From Pseudomonas sp. S09G 359 (lineage in GTDB: Bacteria > Pseudomonadota > Gammaproteobacteria > Pseudomonadales > Pseudomonadaceae), in contig NZ_CP025263.1 in the NCBI RefSeq assembly GCF_002843605.1, positions 6,437,501 through 6,501,500 on the forward strand: a stretch of 64,000 nucleotides of DNA. The letters run 5' to 3'. Position 1 is the stretch's first letter; every line of letters starts with the position of its first letter. Below are positions 44,875-53,228 of this stretch, in pieces. The position numbers were made by a program, and so were the translations under genes. The notes beneath the pieces were generated by a model. The model ran no database searches and was not told the origin of the DNA. It saw only the letters and a list, made by a program, of their open reading frames with translations.

Positions 44875-45006
44875 TGTGGCGAGCGGGCTTGCCCGCGTTG
44901 GGCTGCGCAGCAGCCCCCTCCGATTCACCCCATTACATCAGGCACAACCAGCCGTATGGTTTTGGGGCGGCTTCGCCACCCAACGCGGGCAAGCCCGCTC
45001 GCCACA
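44875..45006. repeat. REP doublet, GCCCGC family, copy 2
   Basis: Long inverted arms of the TGTGGCGAGCGGGCTTGCCC type lie between the convergent exporter operon and the FliL-like gene. Confidence 0.92.
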
Positions 45007-45015
45007 GAAACAGGC

Positions 45016-45423
45016 TTATTGAATGATCAGGTTGTTGAACAACAGGTCTTCCACCACCGGCTTGCCAGTCTCGTCGTTCATCACTTGCTGGGTTTGCTTG
45101 AGGGCTTCCTGGCGCAGCTTCTCTTTGCCTTCAACGGTGCTCATGGTCTCGTTGGTCTGCTGGGTGAACAGCGCCACCAGCTGGTTACGAATCAACGCGT
45201 CGTTGGCTTTGACTGCCGCAGCCGCCTCGGTACCCGTCACGCGCAGGGCGATGTCGGCCTTGAAAACCTTGAGTTTCGCCGTGCCATCCAGGCCGTAGTT
45301 GCCCACGAACGGCGGGCTCAGGCTGATATAGCTGACCTTCGGCGCCTCGCCTTCTTTGGCTTCTTCGGCCTGGGCTGCCATCGGCAAGGTCAGGGCCAGT
45401 ATCAACAGGATCCACGCTTTCAC
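45016..45423 (-). CDS. FliL-like periplasmic protein
   Basis: This 135-residue exported protein has signal peptide MKAWILLILALTLPMAAQA and then a FliL-like domain (VSYISLSPPFVGNYGLDGTAKLKVFKADIALRV...). The C-terminal VVEDLLFNNLIIQ matches FliL proteins. It is not in a flagellar cluster, and its N-terminus looks like a cleavable signal rather than the FliL anchor. The name flagellar basal-body protein should therefore be used with caution. It is an isolated gene between a REP doublet and the divergent oxidoreductase. Confidence 0.8.
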   Translation of the reverse strand: MKAWILLILALTLPMAAQAEEAKEGEAPKVSYISLSPPFVGNYGLDGTAKLKVFKADIALRVTGTEAAAAVKANDALIRNQLVALFTQQTNETMSTVEGKEKLRQEALKQTQQVMNDETGKPVVEDLLFNNLIIQ

Positions 45424-45573
45424 AGTTCATTCCTCGAATTCGGTTGGCGGGTAGCATAACGCTAGCAAGGCTGAGCACAAGCTTATGGCGACTTATCAGG
45501 CCCGGGCATGCTCGTTGACCCACGGGCGTACCCTCCTACACTTATCGGCCACGACGCCAAAAGGAATAGTCCG

Positions 45574-46551
45574 ATGAAAGCTGTGCTGTGCAAAGCCTTC
45601 GGCCCCGCCGAAACCCTGGTGCTGGAAGAGATCGCCAGCCCGGCGATCAAGAAGAACGAAATCCTGCTGGACGTGCATGCCGCCGGGGTGAATTTCCCGG
45701 ACACCTTGATCATCGAGGGCAAATACCAGTTCAAGCCGCCCTTCCCGTTCTCGCCGGGTGGCGAGGCGGCAGGCGTGGTCAGCGAAGTGGGCGAGAAGGT
45801 CAGCCACCTGAAAGTCGGGGATCGGGTCATGGCGCTCACCGGCTGGGGCAGCTTTGCCGAACAGGTCGCGGTACCGGGCTACAACGTGCTGCCGATCCCG
45901 CCGAGCATGGACTTCAACACCGCCGCCGCCTTCAGCATGACTTACGGCACTTCGATGCACGCGCTGAAGCAACGGGCCAACCTGCAGCCCGGCGAAACCC
46001 TGTTGGTACTCGGTGCCTCCGGCGGCGTGGGCCTGGCCGCCGTGGAAATCGGCAAGGCCATGGGCGCCCGCGTGATCGCTGCCGCCAGCAGCGCCGACAA
46101 ACTCGCGGTGGCCAAGGCCGCCGGTGCCGATGAGCTGATCAATTACAGCGAAACCAACCTCAAGGATGAGATCAAGCGCCTCACCGACGGCAACGGCGCC
46201 GATGTGATCTACGACCCGGTAGGTGGTGACCTGTTTGACCAGGCCATCCGCAGCATCGCCTGGAACGGCCGGCTGCTGGTGGTGGGCTTTGCCAGCGGGC
46301 GCATCCCGGAGTTGCCGGTGAACCTGGCGCTGCTCAAGGGTGCGGCGGTGGTTGGGGTGTTCTGGGGCTCATTTGCCCAGCGCCAGCCACAGGACAATGC
46401 GGCGAACTTCCAGCAGTTGTTTGGGTGGTATGCCGAAGGCAAGTTGAAGCCGTTGGTCTCGCAGTTGTATCCGCTCGAACAAGCCGCCCAGGCGATCAAT
46501 GATCTGGGGCAGCGCAGGGCTGTGGGCAAGGTGGTGGTGCAAACCCGCTGA
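45574..46551 (+). CDS. Zinc-independent NADPH:quinone oxidoreductase (MDR superfamily)
   Basis: This 325-residue medium-chain reductase begins MKAVLCKAFGPAETLVLEEI. It has the GroES-like domain with VHAAGVNFPDTLIIEGKYQ and GGEAAGVVSEVGE, and the NADPH-binding LVLGASGGVGLAAVEIGKAMGARVIAAASS near 142-171. No zinc-binding cysteines are seen, as expected for the Qor group. Many substrates are possible. The start at 45574 matches the family; an in-frame codon 22 residues upstream does not. Confidence 0.9.
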   Translation: MKAVLCKAFGPAETLVLEEIASPAIKKNEILLDVHAAGVNFPDTLIIEGKYQFKPPFPFSPGGEAAGVVSEVGEKVSHLKVGDRVMALTGWGSFAEQVAVPGYNVLPIPPSMDFNTAAAFSMTYGTSMHALKQRANLQPGETLLVLGASGGVGLAAVEIGKAMGARVIAAASSADKLAVAKAAGADELINYSETNLKDEIKRLTDGNGADVIYDPVGGDLFDQAIRSIAWNGRLLVVGFASGRIPELPVNLALLKGAAVVGVFWGSFAQRQPQDNAANFQQLFGWYAEGKLKPLVSQLYPLEQAAQAINDLGQRRAVGKVVVQTR

Positions 46552-46573
46552 CCGATGTGAAATGCAAATCCAT

Positions 46574-46660
46574 GTGGGAGGGGGCTTGCCCCCGATGGCA
46601 GTGGGTCAGCTACCAATAGGCTGACTGATCCTCCGCTATCGGGGGCAAGCCCCCTCCCAC
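46574..46660. repeat. REP doublet, GGGGGC family
   Basis: Inverted arms GTGGGAGGGGGCTTGCCCCC and the reverse complement, with a spacer of 41 bases, lie between the oxidoreductase gene and the glpT control region. Confidence 0.9.
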
Positions 46661-46717
46661 TTTTGATCTCCATATTTCTAAAAATCCAGTAACGACCACT
46701 CCTTATCTATTAGCGAC

Positions 46718-46737
46718 ATGTTCATAAGAGAACATGC
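46718..46737. promoter_or_regulatory. GlpR-like operator upstream of glpT (site 1)
   Basis: A 7-bp inverted repeat CATGTTC / GAACATG around ATAAGA closely resembles the E. coli GlpR operator (ATGTTCG...CGAACAT). It lies about 110 bases before the glpT start. Glycerol-3-phosphate-relieved repression is inferred. Confidence 0.7.
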
Positions 46738-46780
46738 AGTTGCTCTCATTTCCTGTGTTTGCCGCCAAGAGGCGGTGCTA

Positions 46781-46798
46781 TTTTCGGTAACGAAACTG
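46781..46798. promoter_or_regulatory. GlpR-like operator upstream of glpT (site 2)
   Basis: ATTTTCGGTAACGAAACT is a second, weaker match to the GlpR palindrome, 45 bases before the glpT start. Between the two sites lies a small hairpin CCGCC / GGCGG (46763-46775). Confidence 0.55.
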
Positions 46799-46843
46799 TA
46801 ACATTCGCATCCGCAGTCAAAACAAGAAATCTGGAGCTCTTGA

Positions 46844-48181
46844 ATGTTTGCTTTCTTTCGTCCTGCCGCGCACCAGGCGCCCCTGCCTGAAGAAAAAATA
46901 GACAGTACCTACCGACGACTGCGCTGGCAGATCTTCGCCGGTATTTTCTTCGGTTATGCCGGTTACTACCTGCTGCGCAAAAACTTCTCCCTGGCCATGC
47001 CCTACCTGATCGACGAGGGTTACACCCGTGGTGAACTGGGCCTGGCGATGTCGGCAATCGCAATTGCCTACGGCTTGTCCAAGTTCCTCATGGGCCTGGT
47101 GTCCGACCGTTCCAACCCGCGCTACTTCCTGCCATTCGGCCTGCTGGTGTCAGCGGGGGTGATGTTCATTTTCGGTTTCGCACCTTGGGCAACGTCCAGC
47201 GTGACCATGATGTTCATTCTGCTGTTCATCAACGGCTGGGCCCAAGGCATGGGCTGGCCGCCGAGCGGGCGCACCATGGTGCACTGGTGGTCGCAGAAAG
47301 AACGCGGCGGCGTGGTGTCGGTGTGGAACGTGGCGCACAACGTCGGCGGCGGCCTGATCGGCCCGCTGTTCCTGCTCGGCATGGCCTGGTTCAACGACTG
47401 GCACGCGGCGTTCTACGTACCGGCCACCGTGGCACTGCTGGTGGCGGCCTTTGCCTTCATCACCATGCGTGACACCCCGCAATCGGTAGGCCTGCCGCCG
47501 ATTGAAAAGTACAAGAACGACTACCCGGAAGGTTACGACGCCAGCCACGAAGACGAATTCAGCGCCAAGGAAATCTTCGTCAAGTACGTGCTGCGCAACA
47601 AAATGCTCTGGTACATCGCGTTTGCCAACGTGTTCGTCTACCTGCTGCGCTACGGCGTGCTGGACTGGGCGCCCACCTACCTCAAGGAAGCCAAGCACTT
47701 CACGGTCGACAAGTCGTCCTGGGCGTACTTCTTCTATGAGTGGGCAGGTATCCCCGGCACGCTGCTGTGCGGCTGGATGTCGGACAAGATCTTCCGTGGC
47801 AACCGCGGCCTGACCGGTATCGTGTTCATGGCGCTGGTGACCGTGGCGACCCTGGTGTACTGGCTCAACCCGCCGGGCAACCCGATGGTCGACATGATCG
47901 CGCTGTTCTCGATCGGCTTCCTGATCTACGGCCCGGTGATGCTGATCGGCCTGCAGGCGCTGGAACTGGCACCGAAGAAAGCCGCCGGTACTGCTGCGGG
48001 CTTCACCGGTTTGTTCGGTTACCTGGGCGGCTCGGTGGCAGCGAGTGCGGCCATGGGTTACACCGTGGACCATTTCGGCTGGGACGGCGGCTTCGTGCTG
48101 CTGATCGGCGCGTGCATACTGGCCATCGCGTTCCTGATCCCAACGCTGTGGCACACCAACAGTGTCAGCTCGGCGCGTTAA
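46844..48181 (+). CDS. glpT: Glycerol-3-phosphate transporter GlpT
   Basis: This major-facilitator antiporter exchanges glycerol-3-phosphate for phosphate across the inner membrane. The 445-residue protein has about 12 hydrophobic segments. The N-terminal signature [33 protein letters not shown] is characteristic of GlpT. The substrate arginine (YLLRKNF) is retained, and so is [20 protein letters not shown]. It overlaps the convergent chaC gene by four bases. Two GlpR-like operators precede it. Confidence 0.95.
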   Translation: MFAFFRPAAHQAPLPEEKIDSTYRRLRWQIFAGIFFGYAGYYLLRKNFSLAMPYLIDEGYTRGELGLAMSAIAIAYGLSKFLMGLVSDRSNPRYFLPFGLLVSAGVMFIFGFAPWATSSVTMMFILLFINGWAQGMGWPPSGRTMVHWWSQKERGGVVSVWNVAHNVGGGLIGPLFLLGMAWFNDWHAAFYVPATVALLVAAFAFITMRDTPQSVGLPPIEKYKNDYPEGYDASHEDEFSAKEIFVKYVLRNKMLWYIAFANVFVYLLRYGVLDWAPTYLKEAKHFTVDKSSWAYFFYEWAGIPGTLLCGWMSDKIFRGNRGLTGIVFMALVTVATLVYWLNPPGNPMVDMIALFSIGFLIYGPVMLIGLQALELAPKKAAGTAAGFTGLFGYLGGSVAASAAMGYTVDHFGWDGGFVLLIGACILAIAFLIPTLWHTNSVSSAR

Positions 48182-48831
48182 TCGCCTGAGCAATCCTTGG
48201 CACAACGCTTGAGCCGCGCCTCCAGATTCCTGTCTGGCATGGCGTGGCTACGCAGGGCGTTGACGGTCTGCTCGACATAATCGCGAGTGGTACCGTAACG
48301 CCCGCAAGCGCTCTGCAGCACGTGGTTGAGTATCACGTCCGGCAAATTGCCAGCGTAACTGGGCAAGTGCCGCTCCAATACAAACCCTAACGCCTGGACC
48401 TGGCTGCCATCTTCAAGACGGCAACTGAGCCAGTGCGGCCGGTACGAGGGGTACGGCATCTCGCGCTGCCACAATGCGTAGAGCGAGGCCTCCAGCTGAT
48501 CTTCCGGCAAACGGTAGGCAAACCCGCTGCACGAACCCCCGCGATCCAACCCGAACACCAGGCCCGGTAACTCCGGTGTACCCCGGTGCTCGTGAGACCA
48601 CAGGTACAACCCCCGGTGATAACCGTGGACCCGCGCTCGCACGCGCTCGGTTGAGGAGCATTCAGGGCGCCAGATCAGCGAGCCATACGCAAATAGCCAG
48701 ACCGGCCCACCCTTGTGCCGGCCCATGGTGGCCTGCATCGAGCTCATTAACTGTTCGTGAGTGAGTTGCGGCCCCAGATCGAGCCGCGGAGGGTAAGCCA
48801 ATTGCAAAAGATCGGATTCAATGGCGGTCAT
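48178..48831 (-). CDS. ChaC-type gamma-glutamylcyclotransferase
   Basis: This cytosolic enzyme of 217 residues probably splits glutathione to 5-oxoproline and Cys-Gly. The substrate-binding loop [14 protein letters not shown] is near residues 44-57, and [16 protein letters not shown] near 95-110 is family-typical. It starts 27 bases after the TonB receptor gene on the same strand, so the two are probably co-transcribed; a functional link is not established. Confidence 0.9.
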   Translation of the reverse strand: MTAIESDLLQLAYPPRLDLGPQLTHEQLMSSMQATMGRHKGGPVWLFAYGSLIWRPECSSTERVRARVHGYHRGLYLWSHEHRGTPELPGLVFGLDRGGSCSGFAYRLPEDQLEASLYALWQREMPYPSYRPHWLSCRLEDGSQVQALGFVLERHLPSYAGNLPDVILNHVLQSACGRYGTTRDYVEQTVNALRSHAMPDRNLEARLKRCAKDCSGD

Positions 48832-48858
48832 GGCGAAAAGCGGTGCGCCTCCTGTGTG

Positions 48859-51246
48859 TTACCAGTTGTAAGCAACTTTACCGTAATAAAACGCGCCGCT
48901 GTAACCGTACGGCGAAAAAGTGCTATAGGCCAAATTGCCACCACTGCTGGCGAACGCGTTGACCTTTTCCGGGTATTTGTCGGTGACGTTGTCGCCGCCC
49001 AGGGTGAAGGTCCAGTTTTTCAGCTTGTAGTCCGCCGACAAATCCAGCACCCAGGCCGCCTTGAAGGTCTGGTCGTTGACCTTATCCGCCTGGTAGCTGG
49101 TGAACTCACCATAACGCACCAGGTTGCTGTGCAGTGCCCAATTGCCGAACGTGAAGTCGTTACCCAGGCTCAACTTGTGCTGCGGCGTGGTATCGCCCAG
49201 CAGACCGATGCGCTCGCGACGGTCCACCCGCACCAGGTTGGCCCCCAGGCTATCGAGGATGGCCGGGTTGGCCTTCACGTCGGTGACCTTGGTGTGGTTG
49301 TAGTTATAGCCCACCGTACTGTTCCAGCGGATGCCGTTGTCGAACTGATAGCGATAGTTGGCCACCAGGTCGACGCCGTCGGTGCTGGTGTCGGTGGCGT
49401 TGGTGAAGTAACGGGCGCTGGTGTAGTTGATGTTGCCGACGCCATTGGCTTGCAGATACGCCTGGGTGGCCGCGTCCAGGTTGAGGTTGGACGACAGGCT
49501 GATACGGTCGCGAATGTCGATGCGGTAGACATCGACCGTCAGGGTCAGGTCATCGGCAGGCTCCAGCACCAGGCCGAGGCTGTAGTTGCGCGACTTCTCG
49601 GCCTTGAGGTCTTCGGCGCCGAGCAGGCGGGCGACCTGGCTGCTGGCCGGGAAGGTGCCCGCGTCGCGGATTTCGCTGCCAATCAACTGGGACGACGTGA
49701 ACGCAAAGTTCTGCTGGGCCAGGGACGGCGCGCGGAAACCGTTGGAAATACTGCCGCGCACGGCCACCTGCGGGGTGAAGTCGTAGCGGGCCGACAGCGA
49801 GCCGCTGACGTTGGAGCCGAAGTCGCTGTAGTCCTCGTGGCGCACGGCGGCGGAAGCGCTGAGTTTTTCGGTGAAGTTGGTTTCCAGGTCCAGGTATTGC
49901 GCCCAATTGTGGCGCGAGCTGCTGCCGGCGTCCGCATCTCGGAAGCCGCCCAGGCCGGAACTGCCAGTCTGGTAGTAAGACGCTGGCTCGCCCGCTTCGA
50001 TCTCATAGCCCTGGTGCAGGTATTCACCGCCAAAGGCCACGGATACCGGGTACGGCAACCAGCCCACGTCGAACTCACGGGACAGGTCCAGGCTGACTTG
50101 CTTCTGGTCGTTGCTCAAGGTGCCGTTGTCGAACTTGCGCGGCGTGGCCAGGCCCAGGGAGGTGTTGATGGTTTCGGTGCTCAACTCGTACTGATTCTTG
50201 CCGTAGTTGGCCGACAGGTCGTAATGCCAGTCGTAGGCCAGTAACCCACGCAGGCCCACCACCAGCGACGTGTCTTCGAGGTTGCCCTTGATCAGCGGCA
50301 GGTAGCCGTTGGGGTTGAGCGCCGCGATATTGTTGGACGCATTGCTTGCCCGGTAGAACGCTGCCGTCTCTCCACGGCGCTTGCTGTAGCCGCCAAAGGT
50401 GTAGAACTCAGCCGAATCGTTGAAGGAATATTCGGAGTTGAACTGGAACTTGCCCTCATTGGTAGCCGGCTCGCCTTGGCGGAATACCTGCTGCCCATAG
50501 GTAGTGGAGCCTACGCTGGCGGTTCGGAAGTCTTTACCGGCTCGGTTGGTGTAGTCGTTGTCGGCACCTTCGCCCGACAGGTTGATAAAGCCATTGTCGC
50601 CCAACGCCAGGCCGGTATTGCCGCTGAGGTTGCGCTGGATGCCGTCACCCTTCTTGTACTCGCCGAATTTGCTCGAGATCGAACCGCCATGGTCAGCGTG
50701 CTTGAGGATCACGTTGATCACCCCGGCAATCGCATCGGAACCGTAGCGCGCGGAGGCGCCGTCGCGCAGTACTTCGATATGGTCCACCGCCGACAGCGGG
50801 ATCGCATTCAAGTCTGCGGGGGCCGAACCCCGGCCCACCGCGCCACCGAGGTTGACGAATGCGCTGGTGTGGCGGCGTTTGCCATTGACCAGCACCAGTA
50901 CCTGATCCGGCGACAAGCCACGCAACTGCGCAGGGCGCACCAACTCGGCGCCGTCCACCAGGCTTGGGCGCGGGAAGTTGATTGACGGAATCAGCCGTGC
51001 CAATACCGCACCCAGCTCATCGGAGCCGGTGCTGCGCAGGGAATCACCGGAAATCACATCGATCGGTGACAGCGACGCGCTGGCGGTGCGCTCCTGGGCG
51101 CGGGTACCGGTGACGATCACGGTGTCGAGTTTAGGTGCATCGGCGGCGGACGTTTCGGCCGCAAAGACTGGATTGAAACCTATGGCGGTCAGCAAATTCG
51201 CCGACAAAATCGCCGTGTACAGCGCGTGTTTCTTGTAGCTCCCCAT
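48859..51246 (-). CDS. TonB-dependent outer membrane receptor
   Basis: This 22-strand gated barrel has 795 residues. The signal peptide is within residues 1-30, followed by a TonB-box-like DTVIVTGTR near 41-49. The plug domain (SDELGAVLARLIPSINFPRPS ... LRDGASARYGSDAIAGVINVILK) and a barrel ending FYYGKVAYNW with terminal Trp follow. The ligand is not readable; the plug resembles the broad receptor group that is not siderophore-specific. No sigma/anti-sigma pair or TonB system is adjacent. GGGGA lies seven bases upstream of the start. The divergent region with the PagP-like gene is AT-rich without a clear Fur box. Confidence 0.9.
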   Translation of the reverse strand: MGSYKKHALYTAILSANLLTAIGFNPVFAAETSAADAPKLDTVIVTGTRAQERTASASLSPIDVISGDSLRSTGSDELGAVLARLIPSINFPRPSLVDGAELVRPAQLRGLSPDQVLVLVNGKRRHTSAFVNLGGAVGRGSAPADLNAIPLSAVDHIEVLRDGASARYGSDAIAGVINVILKHADHGGSISSKFGEYKKGDGIQRNLSGNTGLALGDNGFINLSGEGADNDYTNRAGKDFRTASVGSTTYGQQVFRQGEPATNEGKFQFNSEYSFNDSAEFYTFGGYSKRRGETAAFYRASNASNNIAALNPNGYLPLIKGNLEDTSLVVGLRGLLAYDWHYDLSANYGKNQYELSTETINTSLGLATPRKFDNGTLSNDQKQVSLDLSREFDVGWLPYPVSVAFGGEYLHQGYEIEAGEPASYYQTGSSGLGGFRDADAGSSSRHNWAQYLDLETNFTEKLSASAAVRHEDYSDFGSNVSGSLSARYDFTPQVAVRGSISNGFRAPSLAQQNFAFTSSQLIGSEIRDAGTFPASSQVARLLGAEDLKAEKSRNYSLGLVLEPADDLTLTVDVYRIDIRDRISLSSNLNLDAATQAYLQANGVGNINYTSARYFTNATDTSTDGVDLVANYRYQFDNGIRWNSTVGYNYNHTKVTDVKANPAILDSLGANLVRVDRRERIGLLGDTTPQHKLSLGNDFTFGNWALHSNLVRYGEFTSYQADKVNDQTFKAAWVLDLSADYKLKNWTFTLGGDNVTDKYPEKVNAFASSGGNLAYSTFSPYGYSGAFYYGKVAYNW

Positions 51247-51573
51247 ACCGCTCCCCTTGAAATCAAAACCAGGACGTCATGTCCTGAGTTCATAAGATCG
51301 ATCCGGCTGGCGGGCGGTGGCGGTCAGTTGTCTGTTGTTGGAAGAAGATCGGTAGTCCGTTGAGATATAGCTTAAAGATATTTATGTAACAAATTAAATA
51401 CCTTTAAGGAATAAGCGAAAGCATAAGCGCGGCGACCCTTTCGTCAGGATTGCCCACGCCAATCCCGATAGTTTCAGCCCCGGTTCAGCCTGGGAACGCG
51501 CCTAGCCGTCAAAATGGCGCACACACCACGACCCACCTAGCCGCCCATCAAACCGACTATCGAGGTCGCACCC
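51247..51573. other. 327-base divergent region between the TonB receptor and PagP-like genes
   Basis: The AT-rich core at about 51360-51420 contains CCTTTAAGG and TATAGCTTAAAGATATTTATG and probably holds both promoters. No well-matched Fur box or open reading frame is visible. Confidence 0.5.
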
Positions 51574-52056
51574 ATGAAAAAATGTCGACTGCCCGGCCTG
51601 CTGTTCCTGGCGCAGGCCACTACCGCGCTGGCTGGCGAAACACCGCCTGCCGATGACGACAAAGGTTTCTGGTACGCGCAGACCAGCGTCTACACCCGGC
51701 ACTTCGCACCCGACCCGCAGCACAATAACAACCAGGACTTGATCGGCCTGGAGCGCAATGAGGCGTCAGGCCTGGTGTATGGCGGGGCGACATTTCGCAA
51801 CTCGTTCAGCCAGCGCTCGTACTACGCCTATGCGGGCAAGCGCTATGACCTGGCGGACTATCCGGCGTATCTGAAGCTGACAGGCGGGGTGATTCAGGGC
51901 TATCGCGGCAAGTACCGCGACAAGATCCCCCTGAACCGTTTCGGCGTGGCGCCGGTGATCATTCCGTCGGTGGGCACCCATTACGGGCCGGTGGCGGCGG
52001 AGCTGGTGTTGCTGGGGTTCAATGCGGCGATGGTCACCACGGGTGTACGCTTCTAA
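51574..52056 (+). CDS. Small outer-membrane beta-barrel protein, PagP-like
   Basis: This 160-residue exported protein has signal peptide MKKCRLPGLLFLAQATTALA. The mature part GFWYAQTSVYTRHFAPDPQHNNNQDLIGLE, the strand-rich middle and the terminal phenylalanine suggest a small barrel. Similar short proteins in pseudomonads are related to divergent PagP palmitoyltransferases of lipid A; some are mislabelled glycerol-3-phosphate transporter because of nearby glpT. I cannot verify the active-site residues. It could be another barrel enzyme or a structural protein. Confidence 0.65.
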   Translation: MKKCRLPGLLFLAQATTALAGETPPADDDKGFWYAQTSVYTRHFAPDPQHNNNQDLIGLERNEASGLVYGGATFRNSFSQRSYYAYAGKRYDLADYPAYLKLTGGVIQGYRGKYRDKIPLNRFGVAPVIIPSVGTHYGPVAAELVLLGFNAAMVTTGVRF

Positions 52057-52075
52057 TGCTGACACGGCCCCCCCC

Positions 52076-52206
52076 TGTGGCGAGCGGGCTTGCCCGCGTT
52101 GGGCTGCGCAGCGGCCCCAATAAGCTCGCTGCGGGGTATCAGGTATAAACCGGTCTTAGGTTTTGGGGCCGCTGCGCGGCCCAACGCGGGCAAGCCCGCT
52201 CGCCAC
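52076..52206. repeat. REP doublet, GCCCGC family, copy 3
   Basis: Long inverted arms CTGTGGCGAGCGGGCTTGCC and its complement lie between the convergent PagP-like and reductase genes. Two extra degenerate arm ends follow. Confidence 0.92.
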
Positions 52207-52246
52207 AAAAGCCCTCTTGCCACAAAAAAGCCCGCTTGCCACAGAA
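52194..52246. repeat. Three tandem degenerate REP arm ends
   Basis: GCCCGCTCGCCACAAAA, GCCCTCTTGCCACAAAAAA and GCCCGCTTGCCACAGAA follow one another with a 17-19 base period, extending the right arm of the REP doublet. Confidence 0.75.
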
Positions 52247-52259
52247 GCCTGCGCCCGGA

Positions 52260-53228
52260 TTAAGGGCGTGGTGCGTAGGCGAATACGTCGGCGCGCATCT
52301 GGTGCGCGTCCATGCCCGCCTCGACCAGCGCGTCCAGGGTGCCGTAGATCATCGCCGGTGAGCCGCTGGCATAGACGTGCACGGCCTTGAGGTCGGCGAT
52401 GTCTTCGCACACGGCTTCATGCAACAACCCGCAACGGCCTTCCCAGCCACACAGGTCGCTGACCACCTTGTGCAGGAACAGGTTGGGCAGTTGCTGCCAT
52501 TGGTCCCAGTGCTCGAGCTGGTAGAAATCTTCCGGACGACGCACGCCCCAGTACAGGTGCACCGGGTGCTTGAAGCCAGACGCGCGGCAGTGTTCGATCA
52601 GGCTGTGCATCTGCGCCATGCCGGTGCCGGCGGCGATCAACACGAGCGGGCCGTCCGGCAGCTCGGCCAGGTGAGTGTCACCAAACGGCAGCTCCACACG
52701 CGCCATCTGGTTGCGCTGCAGTTGCTCCAGCAGGCTGCGCGCGCTGTCTTCGCGGGCGAGCACGTGCAATTCCAGCTCGCGCCCGGCATGGGGCGCCGAG
52801 GCCAGGGAAAACGCGGATTTCTCGCCGTTCTCGCGTTCGATCATCAGGTATTGCCCGGCGTGGTAACGCACCGCCTTGCCAGCCGGGGCCCGCAAGCGCA
52901 CGCGCCACACATCGCCACCGACCTCCACACACTCACTCAATTGGCACGACAACTTGCGCAACGGCAACTCTCCCGGCGCCAGCACGCCATCCCACAACAC
53001 AATGCAATCTTCCAGCGGCTCGGCGATGCAGGTGTAGAACTCACCGTGGTCGCGCACCTCGCCGGCTTGCTGCACCCGGCCCTCCACCAGCAGCGCCGCA
53101 CACACGTGGCACACGCCATTGCGACACGCCTGGGGGCATTCGTAGCCCAGGCGGCGCGCGCCTTCGAGGATTCGCTCGCCGGGGACCAGCTCCAAAACGG
53201 CGCCGGAAGGTTGCAGGGTTACACGCAT
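52260..53228 (-). CDS. Ferredoxin-type NAD(P)H oxidoreductase (2Fe-2S plus FNR-like domain; AscD/Fre-like)
   Basis: This 322-residue electron-transfer flavoprotein has an N-terminal plant-type ferredoxin domain with the cluster ligands Cys35, Cys40, Cys43 and a fourth Cys in FYTCIAEP near 71. An FAD/NAD domain follows (AGQYLMIERENGEKSAFSLASAP, LIAAGTGMAQMHSLIEH, YWGVRRPEDFY). It is usually labelled CDP-6-deoxy-delta-3,4-glucoseen reductase, but no dideoxysugar genes are near. Its start overlaps the ubiD stop by one base, which suggests a link with ubiD, perhaps in flavin supply or ubiquinone synthesis. Confidence 0.86.
   Translation of the reverse strand: MRVTLQPSGAVLELVPGERILEGARRLGYECPQACRNGVCHVCAALLVEGRVQQAGEVRDHGEFYTCIAEPLEDCIVLWDGVLAPGELPLRKLSCQLSECVEVGGDVWRVRLRAPAGKAVRYHAGQYLMIERENGEKSAFSLASAPHAGRELELHVLAREDSARSLLEQLQRNQMARVELPFGDTHLAELPDGPLVLIAAGTGMAQMHSLIEHCRASGFKHPVHLYWGVRRPEDFYQLEHWDQWQQLPNLFLHKVVSDLCGWEGRCGLLHEAVCEDIADLKAVHVYASGSPAMIYGTLDALVEAGMDAHQMRADVFAYAPRP

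Noticed and set aside
45016..45423. Flagellar gene cluster suggested by the FliL-like protein
   Set aside because: No other flagellar gene is nearby and the protein has a signal peptide instead of the FliL anchor.
48757..50244. 495-codon plus-strand frame opposite the TonB receptor gene
   Set aside because: Antisense shadow; valine/glycine-rich without recognisable motifs.
52260..53228. Deoxysugar biosynthesis, from the usual name CDP-6-deoxyglucoseen reductase
   Set aside because: No AscC or nucleotide-sugar genes are present; coupling with ubiD makes a general electron-transfer role more likely.
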